Below are positions 54,267 through 61,878 of a stretch of 64,000 bases of DNA, in pieces. The stretch's first letter is position 1. Each line of letters begins with the position of its first letter. The stretch covers positions 930,001 to 994,000 of the forward strand of contig NZ_BCNV01000001.1 in the NCBI RefSeq assembly GCF_001570725.1, read 5' to 3'. The position numbers and the translations under genes were made by a program. Below the pieces are notes generated by a model. The model had not been told where the DNA came from and ran no database searches. It saw nothing but the letters and a program-made list of their open reading frames with translations. The stretch is from Paenibacillus amylolyticus. Lineage in GTDB: Bacteria > Bacillota > Bacilli > Paenibacillales > Paenibacillaceae.

Positions 54267-55460
54267 CTATCTTAAGTGAAACATGCCGCTACTAATCGCA
54301 GTTACTTTCACTTTGGGCTCATATTGCCAGATCATTTCGGTTCGGCGTGTCTCATATTGCAGTTTCATGGCTTCACGATCGATAGCCGCCTGTTTCGCTT
54401 TCTCTTCTTCGGCATCTGTCTCGGTGTCGATCTGTACTGCGGCCTCTGCCGCCAGTTCTACATCTGCTCCAATGGATTCAGCGTTAGTTAATGCAATAAC
54501 GGGTCTCAGGAGTACAGGTGTCGTGCGATCAGAATGTCCGGTCTCCGTGCCGGAGGTTAAGTTCTCCGTGGATTCTACTTCAGGCATATCTTCCCGGAGT
54601 ACCGCTTCATAATATGTGTCCAACACGTCCAGCTCCAGATCAAGTCGCTCTTGAGCTTTCTCTGCCCAGCTGTAATCGAGTTTCTGCAAGCGGTTCGTCA
54701 AATGAGATTCCAAAGCAGCACCTGCATCGGATAACGAAACTTTAGCTGTCTGCACATGCATGTTCTCCGCGAGCCTCGGACTGAGGTCACGTCGATTCAG
54801 CTTCGTGCCGAATTTCTCTATAATTTCACCTGAGCGAAGGGAGATGCCGAGAAAATGCAGTTCCTCCCGTTTCAAGTCACAGGCAAATTCAACTTTGAAA
54901 CAGACACCGAGCCAAGGTTCATATACGGCTGGCGCTGTAGCACGCAATTGCCGTTTGGCTGCCTGTTCGAACAGATTCACGAAGGCACCGCCTTCACGGG
55001 CTGCACCGAAAATCTGTTGTAGTCTGCGACTGCCGTATACCACATCTTCACGCAATATACGCCCTGGTCCCAGCTGGGGCAGAGATGGCGTAATACCGAA
55101 GTAACGACCCAGAATGGTATCCTTCGGTGGCTCACCTGGGGTATTCCCATTGGTTACGCCATTGGTACCCGCAGGGTCAGTTACAACCGGAGGTGATGTT
55201 TGCGCCGCTTTGGCTTCTGCTGCTTCAATGGCCTGCTGATAGCTGTCAGGATCGAATATAAATGTGAAAGACATGGTCTCAGCTGGTGCTCCGGTTCGCT
55301 CCACAAACCCCCAATAATAGGGGCGGTTCGTCAACGCTTTGTCCGCTTCAGGCGAGAGTTTGACCGTCACATGGGCAGGGGAACGCTCCATAATCTGACA
55401 ATCAAGTGATTCCAGATAGGTGAGAACATAAGCCTGCACTTCATGGGGGGACATGGTCAT
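54267..55460 (-). CDS. yqhG: YqhG family protein
   Basis: 397 residues. Family-type N-terminus (EVQAYVLTYLESLDCQIMERSPAHVTVKLSPEAD region) and WGFVERTGAP, then a Pro/Asn/Gly linker (about 95-118), an alpha/beta core and a helical Glu/Ala-rich tail ending KVTAISSGMFHLR. In B. subtilis yqhG and the SNF2 gene yqhH are adjacent, as here, with 3 bases between them. Function unknown; a partner of the helicase is inference. ATG after GGAGG. Confidence 0.86.
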   Translation of the reverse strand: MTMSPHEVQAYVLTYLESLDCQIMERSPAHVTVKLSPEADKALTNRPYYWGFVERTGAPAETMSFTFIFDPDSYQQAIEAAEAKAAQTSPPVVTDPAGTNGVTNGNTPGEPPKDTILGRYFGITPSLPQLGPGRILREDVVYGSRRLQQIFGAAREGGAFVNLFEQAAKRQLRATAPAVYEPWLGVCFKVEFACDLKREELHFLGISLRSGEIIEKFGTKLNRRDLSPRLAENMHVQTAKVSLSDAGAALESHLTNRLQKLDYSWAEKAQERLDLELDVLDTYYEAVLREDMPEVESTENLTSGTETGHSDRTTPVLLRPVIALTNAESIGADVELAAEAAVQIDTETDAEEEKAKQAAIDREAMKLQYETRRTEMIWQYEPKVKVTAISSGMFHLR

Positions 55461-55463
55461 GGA

Positions 55464-57224
55464 TCAGCTACCTCCTTTGCGAAGATCTAACCCGGATACA
55501 GCAGGGCCCTCATCCGCGACTTCACGCTGAATGGAGCTCAGCGATTGTCCAAGTGAATCCATCTTGCGGCGAATATCTTCTTCATTTTGTGATTCCAACA
55601 TGATTTTGTACAAACTTTTCTCAATAGACTCCTTTTTCTCCAGCCGTTCCAGAATGACATCCAGCCCGCCGATCACCATCTCGAACATATTGATCTTCTC
55701 ATGCAGCAAATTCAGAATGTGTTCCTCTATGGTTCCGGTTGTGGACAGGTTGAAAATGTTCACGTCATTCTGCTGTCCCAACCGATGCACCCGACCGATC
55801 CGCTGCTCTACCCTCATAGGGTTCCAAGGCAGATCGAAGTTGATCATATGGTGACAAAATTGCAGATTAATGCCCTCACCACCCGCTTCGGTTGCAATCA
55901 TGGCCTGCACACGCCCGCGGAAGAGATCCATCATCCAGTCTTTTTTGCCCCGATTCATGCCACCCCGATAGGGGACGGCCGTAAGCCCGTTGTTGCGGAA
56001 ATAGTTTAGCAGATACTCCTGCGTGGCCCGGTATTCGGTGAAGATAATTACTTTTTCATTCATGTTCCGAACCAGTTCCATCGTTTTCTCGGCTTTGGTA
56101 TTCTCCTTGATCGCTTTAATATGGGCAACGAGTTCCCAAATCTTGTCTCGAAGGGGAGAATCCAGCGGAAGTTTCTTCGACAGATTCACCAGTGTTACGA
56201 ATACAGCATCCCGACTGCTGCACACTTCCCGTTGTAATGTAACAAGGGAGAGCATGCTGCTCAGGTTGCCCCCAGCTTCCTGGTACTGGTCTTTAACAAA
56301 GGAAGTCACGCCATCGTATAGCGCTTGTTCTTCGGGCGATAGTTGCAGATTCACGTTGGAGACGTTCCGTTTGGTAAATTGAACGGGGCCTTCGCCGCGG
56401 CGGTTGCGAATCATGACTTTGGATAACTCGTTCTTAAGCTGTTCCTGATTTTTCGGAACCCGCTTGTCGACGACAAAGTTGGCTGCAAAGTCACCCTGAC
56501 GACCCAGCTGACCCGGCTTCAGCAGGTTGATCAGATTGAACAACTCGCTCATATCGTTCTGCACAGGTGTAGCTGTGAGCAGCAGGCAATACTTTTTGCG
56601 CAATTTCAGCATGAATTGATAGTTGGTTGTTTTCTTATTTTTGAGCTTGTGGGCCTCATCAATAATGATCATATCGTAATCGGTATTTAGCAGCATATCT
56701 TTATGCGGATCACGTTTGGCTGTATCCATGGAGGCAACAACCACTTCATTCTGCCAGGAGTAGGCCTTTTTCTGGGCAATGGCTGGGATGCCAAATTTCG
56801 AATTCAACTCTCGTACCCATTGCAGCACAAGAGAGGCTGGCACAAGAATGAGTACCTTGGATACGAGACCCCGAACCATATATTCTTTCAGAATGAGACC
56901 GGCTTCAATGGTTTTGCCCAGACCCACCTCATCGGCGAGAATGGCCCGGCCTGACATTTCAAATAATACTTTGCGTGCAGTGTCCATCTGGTGAGGGAGT
57001 GGAGTAAGGCCTTGTAGATGCTTCAAACATTGGATCTCGTCAAAATTGGGAATCAGGTTGGTTTCTTCGGCTTGAATACCGAGTTGGAAGAGTCGGTAAT
57101 CTCCCCAAGGACCTCCTTTATCCAGTCGGGATTCCAATTGATTAATCCAGCTCCGATCAAATTCCAACGGAACAGGCAGCTCGGCTACAGGTTGATTCGT
57201 GTGGTGCGGGTTTTTCCGGTTCAT
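55464..57224 (-). CDS. yqhH: SNF2-family DEAD/H helicase (YqhH-like)
   Basis: 586 residues. SF2 Snf2 motifs: Q motif PLPHQMDTARKVL, Walker A LADEVGLGKTIEAGLIL, Walker B IIIDEAHKLKN, motif III LTATPVQND, motif IV IIFTEYRATQEYL, motif V ATEAGGEGINLQFCHHMIN and motif VI EQRIGRVHRLGQQ. It lacks SWIM or HARE additions and is the RapA-like bacterial type. Likely acts on protein-DNA or RNA polymerase complexes; target unknown. ATG with GGGGAGG. The yqhG gene follows. Confidence 0.92.
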   Translation of the reverse strand: MNRKNPHHTNQPVAELPVPLEFDRSWINQLESRLDKGGPWGDYRLFQLGIQAEETNLIPNFDEIQCLKHLQGLTPLPHQMDTARKVLFEMSGRAILADEVGLGKTIEAGLILKEYMVRGLVSKVLILVPASLVLQWVRELNSKFGIPAIAQKKAYSWQNEVVVASMDTAKRDPHKDMLLNTDYDMIIIDEAHKLKNKKTTNYQFMLKLRKKYCLLLTATPVQNDMSELFNLINLLKPGQLGRQGDFAANFVVDKRVPKNQEQLKNELSKVMIRNRRGEGPVQFTKRNVSNVNLQLSPEEQALYDGVTSFVKDQYQEAGGNLSSMLSLVTLQREVCSSRDAVFVTLVNLSKKLPLDSPLRDKIWELVAHIKAIKENTKAEKTMELVRNMNEKVIIFTEYRATQEYLLNYFRNNGLTAVPYRGGMNRGKKDWMMDLFRGRVQAMIATEAGGEGINLQFCHHMINFDLPWNPMRVEQRIGRVHRLGQQNDVNIFNLSTTGTIEEHILNLLHEKINMFEMVIGGLDVILERLEKKESIEKSLYKIMLESQNEEDIRRKMDSLGQSLSSIQREVADEGPAVSGLDLRKGGS

Positions 57225-57595
57225 GGTGCTTCCTCCCCTGCCATACGTGATGACGTTTTATTCGTAGGTAATAGTATGGACGAATGAGAGTCAGTTCATA
57301 ACCATATAAGTTGAACTACAGTTTATTTGCACGAACACTACGATGACAGAACAACCTTCCAATCGCTGTTATCCCCAGATTTCTTTGATTCCCTTTTCTG
57401 GAGAGGGGAATATGGGGATAGCGTATGCTTTCGATGCAGCTTTCTTTCAGAAAGCTTTTAGGCCAACGCTTCGCTTTTTCAGGTTTTTTCTGTCCCAAAA
57501 AATTCACAGATTTTGTATACGTGAGTTTGAGAGTGTGTGAAGAAGTTTGTCCGAGCAGAGGAGTCTATAAAATAAGGACTGTGATAAAAGTCATC

Positions 57596-57624
57596 TAGAA
57601 AATCAATATATGGTGTATTATACT
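57596..57624 (+). promoter_or_regulatory. Probable nrdJ promoter
   Basis: TAGAAA, 17 bases, TATACT; the first NrdR box lies between the two hexamers. Confidence 0.55.
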
Positions 57625-57649
57625 TGATTTAAATCACTATATGTGGTGT
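57601..57649 (+). promoter_or_regulatory. Tandem NrdR boxes
   Basis: Two 16-base sites, 57601-57616 (13 of 16 matches) and 57634-57649 (14 of 16 matches) to the NrdR consensus ACACWATATNTWGTGT, 33 bases apart (three helix turns). This paired arrangement is standard for ribonucleotide reductase genes repressed by NrdR when dATP is high. Confidence 0.78.
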
Positions 57650-57711
57650 TTAATCATAATTTACTCTTATAGTGAAAATGGAGCTTGAATCCAGGGAGGT
57701 TGAATGTAGCG

Positions 57712-60330
57712 ATGAAATCGAACCAACGATCGTACCAATTAGAAGGACTTAGCGAAAAAATATTTCTGGACCGATACGCCTGGAAGGACGCTGATTCGAA
57801 TCATGCCAAGGTCGGGGATGTTGTGTTGGTATTAACGAAGGATGATCCCAAGTTCCCAACCAAGGAAGTGGGCGAAATCATAGAACGTCAGGGTCAGCTT
57901 GTACAAGTGAGGACTCGAAGCGGAGAGATGATCGAGACAAACCTGGAGAAACTGACACTCAACATAGAAAAAACACCGGAAGAGATGTGGGAACGTCTTG
58001 CCAAAGCGATGGCTTCTGTCGAATCCACTGCGGATCAGCAGGCAACGTGGGAGTCCAAGTTCCGCTCCGTGTTGGAAGATTGGAAGTTAGTTCCTGGTGG
58101 TCGCATTGCTGCGGGTGCGGGGGCCAGCGATGAGCTGACACTCTTCAATTGTTATGTCATTCCGTCTCCGCAGGACAGTCGGGGTGGCATCATGAGGACT
58201 TTGAGCGAGATGACAGAAATTATGGCACGTGGGGGAGGCGTTGGCATTAATTTGTCCTCTTTGCGTCCTCGCCGAGCGGTGGTCAAAGGTGTCAACGGAT
58301 CATCCAGCGGTTCCGTATCGTGGGGTGGATTGTTCAGTTATACGACAGGACTGATTGAACAGGGCGGAAGCCGCCGGGGTGCGCTCATGCTGATGATGAA
58401 TGACTGGCATCCGGATGTGCTTGATTTTATTACCGTGAAACAAACGATGGGGCAGGTGACCAATGCCAATCTGTCGGTATGTATGAGCAACGCATTTATG
58501 GAGGCTGTCAAGCAGGATGGAGATTGGGATTTGATTTTCCCCGATACAAACGATCCGGACTACGACACCGAGTGGAACGGGGATATGCAGCAGTGGAAAG
58601 CTGCAGGTCATTCGGTGGTGCACTATCGAACGCTGAAGGCTCGCGAAATCTGGCATACCATTATTGAATCAGCCTGGAAATCGGCAGAGCCCGGTGTTGT
58701 ATTCATGGAGTATTATAACCAGATGTCCAACAGCTGGTACTTCAATCCGATCATCTGTACTAATCCGTGCGGGGAACAAGGCCTGCCTGGTTGGGGTGTA
58801 TGTAATCTGTCTGCCATTAATCTGTCCAAATTCTACGATGAAACGAATCATGATGTGGCATGGGATGAACTGGCGGAAACCACTCGCATCTCGGCTAGAT
58901 TTTTGGACAATGTCATCGATGCAACACCATATCATTTTGAGGAAAATAAACTGAATCAGCAGCGTGAACGCCGGGTTGGACTTGGCACCATGGGACTGGC
59001 AGAGCTGATGATTAAGTTGCGTATTCGATACGGCAGTCCTGAATCTCTTGTTTTTCTGGATAAACTGTATGGATTCATGGCAAAGGAGGCCTATCTGGCA
59101 TCGGCAGAGATTGCAGCAGAGAAGGGAGCTTTCCCAGCTTTCGAAGCTGAACCGTACTTACAGAGTGGATTCATGAAAAACATGGTTGCGACGTACCCTG
59201 AAGTGGGAGAGGCCATTCGTAAACAGGGCATTCGAAATGTCACTCTGATCACTCAGGCGCCAACGGGAAGTACTGGTACGATGGTGGGCACATCCACAGG
59301 TATTGAGCCGTATTTCGCCTTCAAGTATTTCCGTCAAAGCCGTCTAGGTTATGATGAACAATTCGTACCGATTGCACAAGATTGGCTGGATGAACATCCG
59401 GGTGAAGCTTTACCCGACTATTATGTGACAGCGATGGATCTGTCGGCTGAGAACCATATCCGGGTGCAGGCCGCGATTCAGCAATGGGTGGATAGCTCAA
59501 TCTCGAAGACGGCCAACTGTCCGGCTGATTTTACAGTGGAGGATACGGCAGAGCTATACGAACTGGCCTTCGACCTTGGCTGTAAAGGAGTTACGATATA
59601 CCGCGATGGTAGCAGGGATGTACAGGTATTATCCACATCGAAGAAGGAAGAGACAAAGGCAGAAAATCTGAATACGGCGGAAGCAGGAGAGAAGACTGAC
59701 GTATCTGCAATAGATAAACCGAATAACATCGGAGGGCAGGCAGGTGTTGGAGCTTTCAATAGCGAGGTTGATGTGGAGACTCTTTCTTCCAATCAAACCT
59801 CTTCGTCTGCTACAGTGCTGGATAAACAATATAGAAGTCGTCCTCAGGTACTGCGCGGTGCGACATACAAAATCAATACGCCATTCGGCATGGCATACAT
59901 TACAATCAATGATCTGGAGGGAACCCCGGGTGAAATTTTCCTGAACGTAGGCAAAGCAGGATCGGATGTGTTCGCGATGGCTGAGGCACTCGGTCGGGTA
60001 TGCTCACTGTTCCTGCGATACGGAGATCATGGGCATAAGGTTGAACTGTTGATCAAACATCTCAAGGGAATCGGAGGTTCAGGAGCGATTGGCTTCGGAG
60101 CCAATCGGGTGGAATCGATTGCAGATGCAGTCGCCAAAGCATTGGAAAGTCATGTGCAGAGCAATGTGCAGGAGAACGAAACTGGAGCATTGAAAGAACA
60201 GAACCAAGTGGAGGATCAGAAAACCTTTATCGAATCGAGAGATTTATGTCCTTCCTGCGGCTCGGCATCCTTGATGAATGTGGAAGGATGCAAAACATGC
60301 AGCAACTGTGGGTACAGCAAGTGCAATTAA
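57712..60330 (+). CDS. nrdJ: Class II (adenosylcobalamin-dependent) ribonucleotide reductase
   Basis: 872 residues; makes deoxyribonucleotides with a B12-generated thiyl radical, independent of oxygen. Motifs: FNCYVIPSP (first redox Cys), ARGGGVGINLSSLR, NPCGEQ (radical Cys and neighbours), QAPTGSTGT and a long linker (about 650-710) before a C-terminal domain containing ITINDLEG, ending in a zinc-ribbon-like CPSC...CKTCSNCGYSKCN. ATG 57712 lies 12 bases past GGGAGG; a TTG at 57685 opens the frame. NrdR boxes lie upstream. Confidence 0.95.
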   Translation: MKSNQRSYQLEGLSEKIFLDRYAWKDADSNHAKVGDVVLVLTKDDPKFPTKEVGEIIERQGQLVQVRTRSGEMIETNLEKLTLNIEKTPEEMWERLAKAMASVESTADQQATWESKFRSVLEDWKLVPGGRIAAGAGASDELTLFNCYVIPSPQDSRGGIMRTLSEMTEIMARGGGVGINLSSLRPRRAVVKGVNGSSSGSVSWGGLFSYTTGLIEQGGSRRGALMLMMNDWHPDVLDFITVKQTMGQVTNANLSVCMSNAFMEAVKQDGDWDLIFPDTNDPDYDTEWNGDMQQWKAAGHSVVHYRTLKAREIWHTIIESAWKSAEPGVVFMEYYNQMSNSWYFNPIICTNPCGEQGLPGWGVCNLSAINLSKFYDETNHDVAWDELAETTRISARFLDNVIDATPYHFEENKLNQQRERRVGLGTMGLAELMIKLRIRYGSPESLVFLDKLYGFMAKEAYLASAEIAAEKGAFPAFEAEPYLQSGFMKNMVATYPEVGEAIRKQGIRNVTLITQAPTGSTGTMVGTSTGIEPYFAFKYFRQSRLGYDEQFVPIAQDWLDEHPGEALPDYYVTAMDLSAENHIRVQAAIQQWVDSSISKTANCPADFTVEDTAELYELAFDLGCKGVTIYRDGSRDVQVLSTSKKEETKAENLNTAEAGEKTDVSAIDKPNNIGGQAGVGAFNSEVDVETLSSNQTSSSATVLDKQYRSRPQVLRGATYKINTPFGMAYITINDLEGTPGEIFLNVGKAGSDVFAMAEALGRVCSLFLRYGDHGHKVELLIKHLKGIGGSGAIGFGANRVESIADAVAKALESHVQSNVQENETGALKEQNQVEDQKTFIESRDLCPSCGSASLMNVEGCKTCSNCGYSKCN

Positions 60331-60355
60331 GTATCACTAGAAAAAAGAGAAAGAG

Positions 60356-60399
60356 AAAAGGCGTTCCATGACTCCATCAAGAGTTAGGAATGCCTTTTC
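60356..60399 (+). terminator. Terminator after nrdJ
   Basis: AAAAGGC..TTCC..ACTC pairs with GAGT..GGAA..GCCTTTT around CATCAA; also usable from the minus side. Confidence 0.78.
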
Positions 60400-60412
60400 G
60401 TGTTTTAGCTAA

Positions 60413-61060
60413 CTAACACCATTCATGGCAGCGATCTGCAAGTGACTGCAATTCATTAAATAGAACACCAGCATGGTAGCCGTCGCAAACGGCGTGATGT
60501 AACTGAACGGACAAGGGAAGATAGACTCTATCGTTTTGTTGAACATATTTCCCCATCGTGAAAATGGGTAACAGGTAGGTTCCCTCATTGTAAATATTCA
60601 GATTAAACCCCGTAAAGCTTACCCAGGGAATACTGGAAACAGGAAACGTATTCGGCGGTTCATTGGGTTTAGCGACAAATTGCTTGAGGTCCTTGTAATT
60701 CTTCATATCTTCCATATAACGACTGTGGAACGTCTGGCAATCTTCATGGAATGCCGTCCAAATCGTGGAGAAACTTTTGTCGTCCTCATGAAAAATCGTA
60801 TAGCTCGGAGACATAACGTCCCAGTAGCCCAACCTCCCCTCGGCATCAAAACAGGTCCGAAATTCCCTGTGTGTATTGACGACCTTAGAGATCATGTGAA
60901 TAAGAGTTGGATAGAACTTCATGCCTTTAAGCTTAAGTTCGGCTATCAATAGGGTGATATCCACATTAGCAGTTATGCTGTAGGTACATCTGACCTGATT
61001 CAAATAGTGGTCAAAGTATGGCTTACGATCCCACTGATCTAACTCGATTGGATTAAACAT
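60413..61060 (-). CDS. cat: Chloramphenicol O-acetyltransferase, type A
   Basis: 215 residues, full length. Acetylates chloramphenicol at the 3-hydroxyl. Catalytic motif QLHHAVCDGYHAG near 190 is complete, and the SIPWVSFTGFNLNIYN core is family-standard. ATG follows AGGAGG at 10 bases, but the ribosome binding site lies within a hairpin (listed separately), so expression should be inducible. The gene follows nrdJ in convergent orientation; there are no mobile element traces within the window. Confidence 0.95.
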   Translation of the reverse strand: MFNPIELDQWDRKPYFDHYLNQVRCTYSITANVDITLLIAELKLKGMKFYPTLIHMISKVVNTHREFRTCFDAEGRLGYWDVMSPSYTIFHEDDKSFSTIWTAFHEDCQTFHSRYMEDMKNYKDLKQFVAKPNEPPNTFPVSSIPWVSFTGFNLNIYNEGTYLLPIFTMGKYVQQNDRVYLPLSVQLHHAVCDGYHAGVLFNELQSLADRCHEWC

Positions 61061-61069
61061 ATCGTTATA

Positions 61070-61106
61070 ACCTCCTAAATTTGAATAATGCCTTCATTTA
61101 GGAGGT
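61070..61106 (-). promoter_or_regulatory. Translational attenuator hairpin of cat
   Basis: On the minus strand ACCTCCTAAAT and ATTTAGGAGGT form a perfect 11-base stem with a 15-base loop. The 3' arm is the cat ribosome binding site, so it is sequestered until a ribosome stalled on the leader peptide opens the stem. Confidence 0.88.
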
Positions 61107-61127
61107 GTATTTGACTGATTTGACCAT
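61098..61127 (-). CDS. Leader peptide of the cat attenuator (9 codons)
   Basis: ATG-GTC-AAA-TCA-GTC-AAA-TAC-ACC-TCC-TAA encodes MVKSVKYTS. Length and the Met-Val-Lys start match leader peptides of inducible cat genes such as cat-86 (MVKTD...), where drug-bound ribosomes stall near codon 6. The left arm of the hairpin begins at codon 8. A weak binding site (GATAGGAT) precedes it. Confidence 0.8.
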   Translation of the reverse strand: MVKSVKYTS

Positions 61128-61776
61128 ATCCTATCACATTCCCAGTATCGTATTTTTAGAAATTGATCCCTCTCAGTATAACATGATAAGGAAACGTATT
61201 CATATGAACTCATCGAGAAGAGTGGAGTATTCGGTGTTCATTTCCTGCCAGCCCTCGATCGGAGTTGCAAATCCCAATGTACACAGGGCGCTTAACATAC
61301 CGGATCATGGATGCAAGGACAGAAGAAAAGATTCACCCGTTCCACCTCTAGGGTCCTAGGCAAGAAGAAGCAATTATGAGCAAAACTTTCAATCCGGTCT
61401 GACATAGGTTTATAATGGATATTGGCTGTTGAGCAAGTCGGCAGCCTTTTGTTATGAATTCAATTGTTTCAATCGATGTGTGCGTGGGTATGCGGGTTCG
61501 CGCAAGCCGGACAGGTAATTTTAGCCACTCGATGAAAAGCACTATATTTAACGACAAAATTAGAGTATGATTTTACAGCTATATGAGCTGGCAGGAAAGG
61601 TTACATCGGTTTCATCATTTGTAACTACTACTGTAAAGTATGAAGCTTATTTCGGGCGTATAATGCTAAACGTGAACTCACGAATGAATATAAAGAATAT
61701 CGTAATGATTAAAACTTAATGGACAGGCAATACGTCTTCTTTATGTTGTAAATGAAAGATGGAAGGTGCAATACGT
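61128..61776. other. Intergenic region between cat and the OatA-like gene
   Basis: About 650 bases with no supportable gene. ORFs of up to 84 codons on either strand have no protein character; one starts inside the cat hairpin. A promoter for the cat transcript must lie at the left end (minus-strand TATACT near 61175 is a candidate). Confidence 0.5.
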
Positions 61777-61878
61777 ATGTTAATGACAACCAGAACGATC
61801 AGGAGTTCCTTTATGCCCCCAACACCAATGTTGTTGACTCACAGTAGCAAGGAGGGGCATGCATGTCACAATCTTTAA
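61777..61878 (+). CDS. Possible 33-codon upstream ORF
   Basis: ATG 61777 has GGAAGG 10 bases upstream and runs across the start of the acyltransferase gene, ending 13 bases inside it in another frame. It might couple translation, but the peptide has no recognisable feature and this may be chance. Confidence 0.22.
   Translation: MLMTTRTIRSSFMPPTPMLLTHSSKEGHACHNL

Larger units (their letters stand above)
57225..57711. other. Control region between the SNF2 gene and nrdJ
   Basis: No confident gene. It holds two unexplained inverted repeats: ATTCCC..GGGGAAT (57389-57413) and AGCTTTCT-TTC-AGAAAGCT (57436-57459, followed by TTTT). Then come the nrdJ promoter and NrdR boxes listed separately. Confidence 0.5.

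Noticed and set aside
57343..57540. 65-codon ORF before nrdJ
   Set aside because: It overlaps two hairpins; the inner ATG has a fair binding site, but the peptide shows no pattern.
61105..61359. 84-codon plus-strand ORF opposite the cat leader with an apparent AGGAGG
   Set aside because: Its ribosome binding site is only the mirror arm of the cat attenuator stem, and the predicted protein has no domain character.
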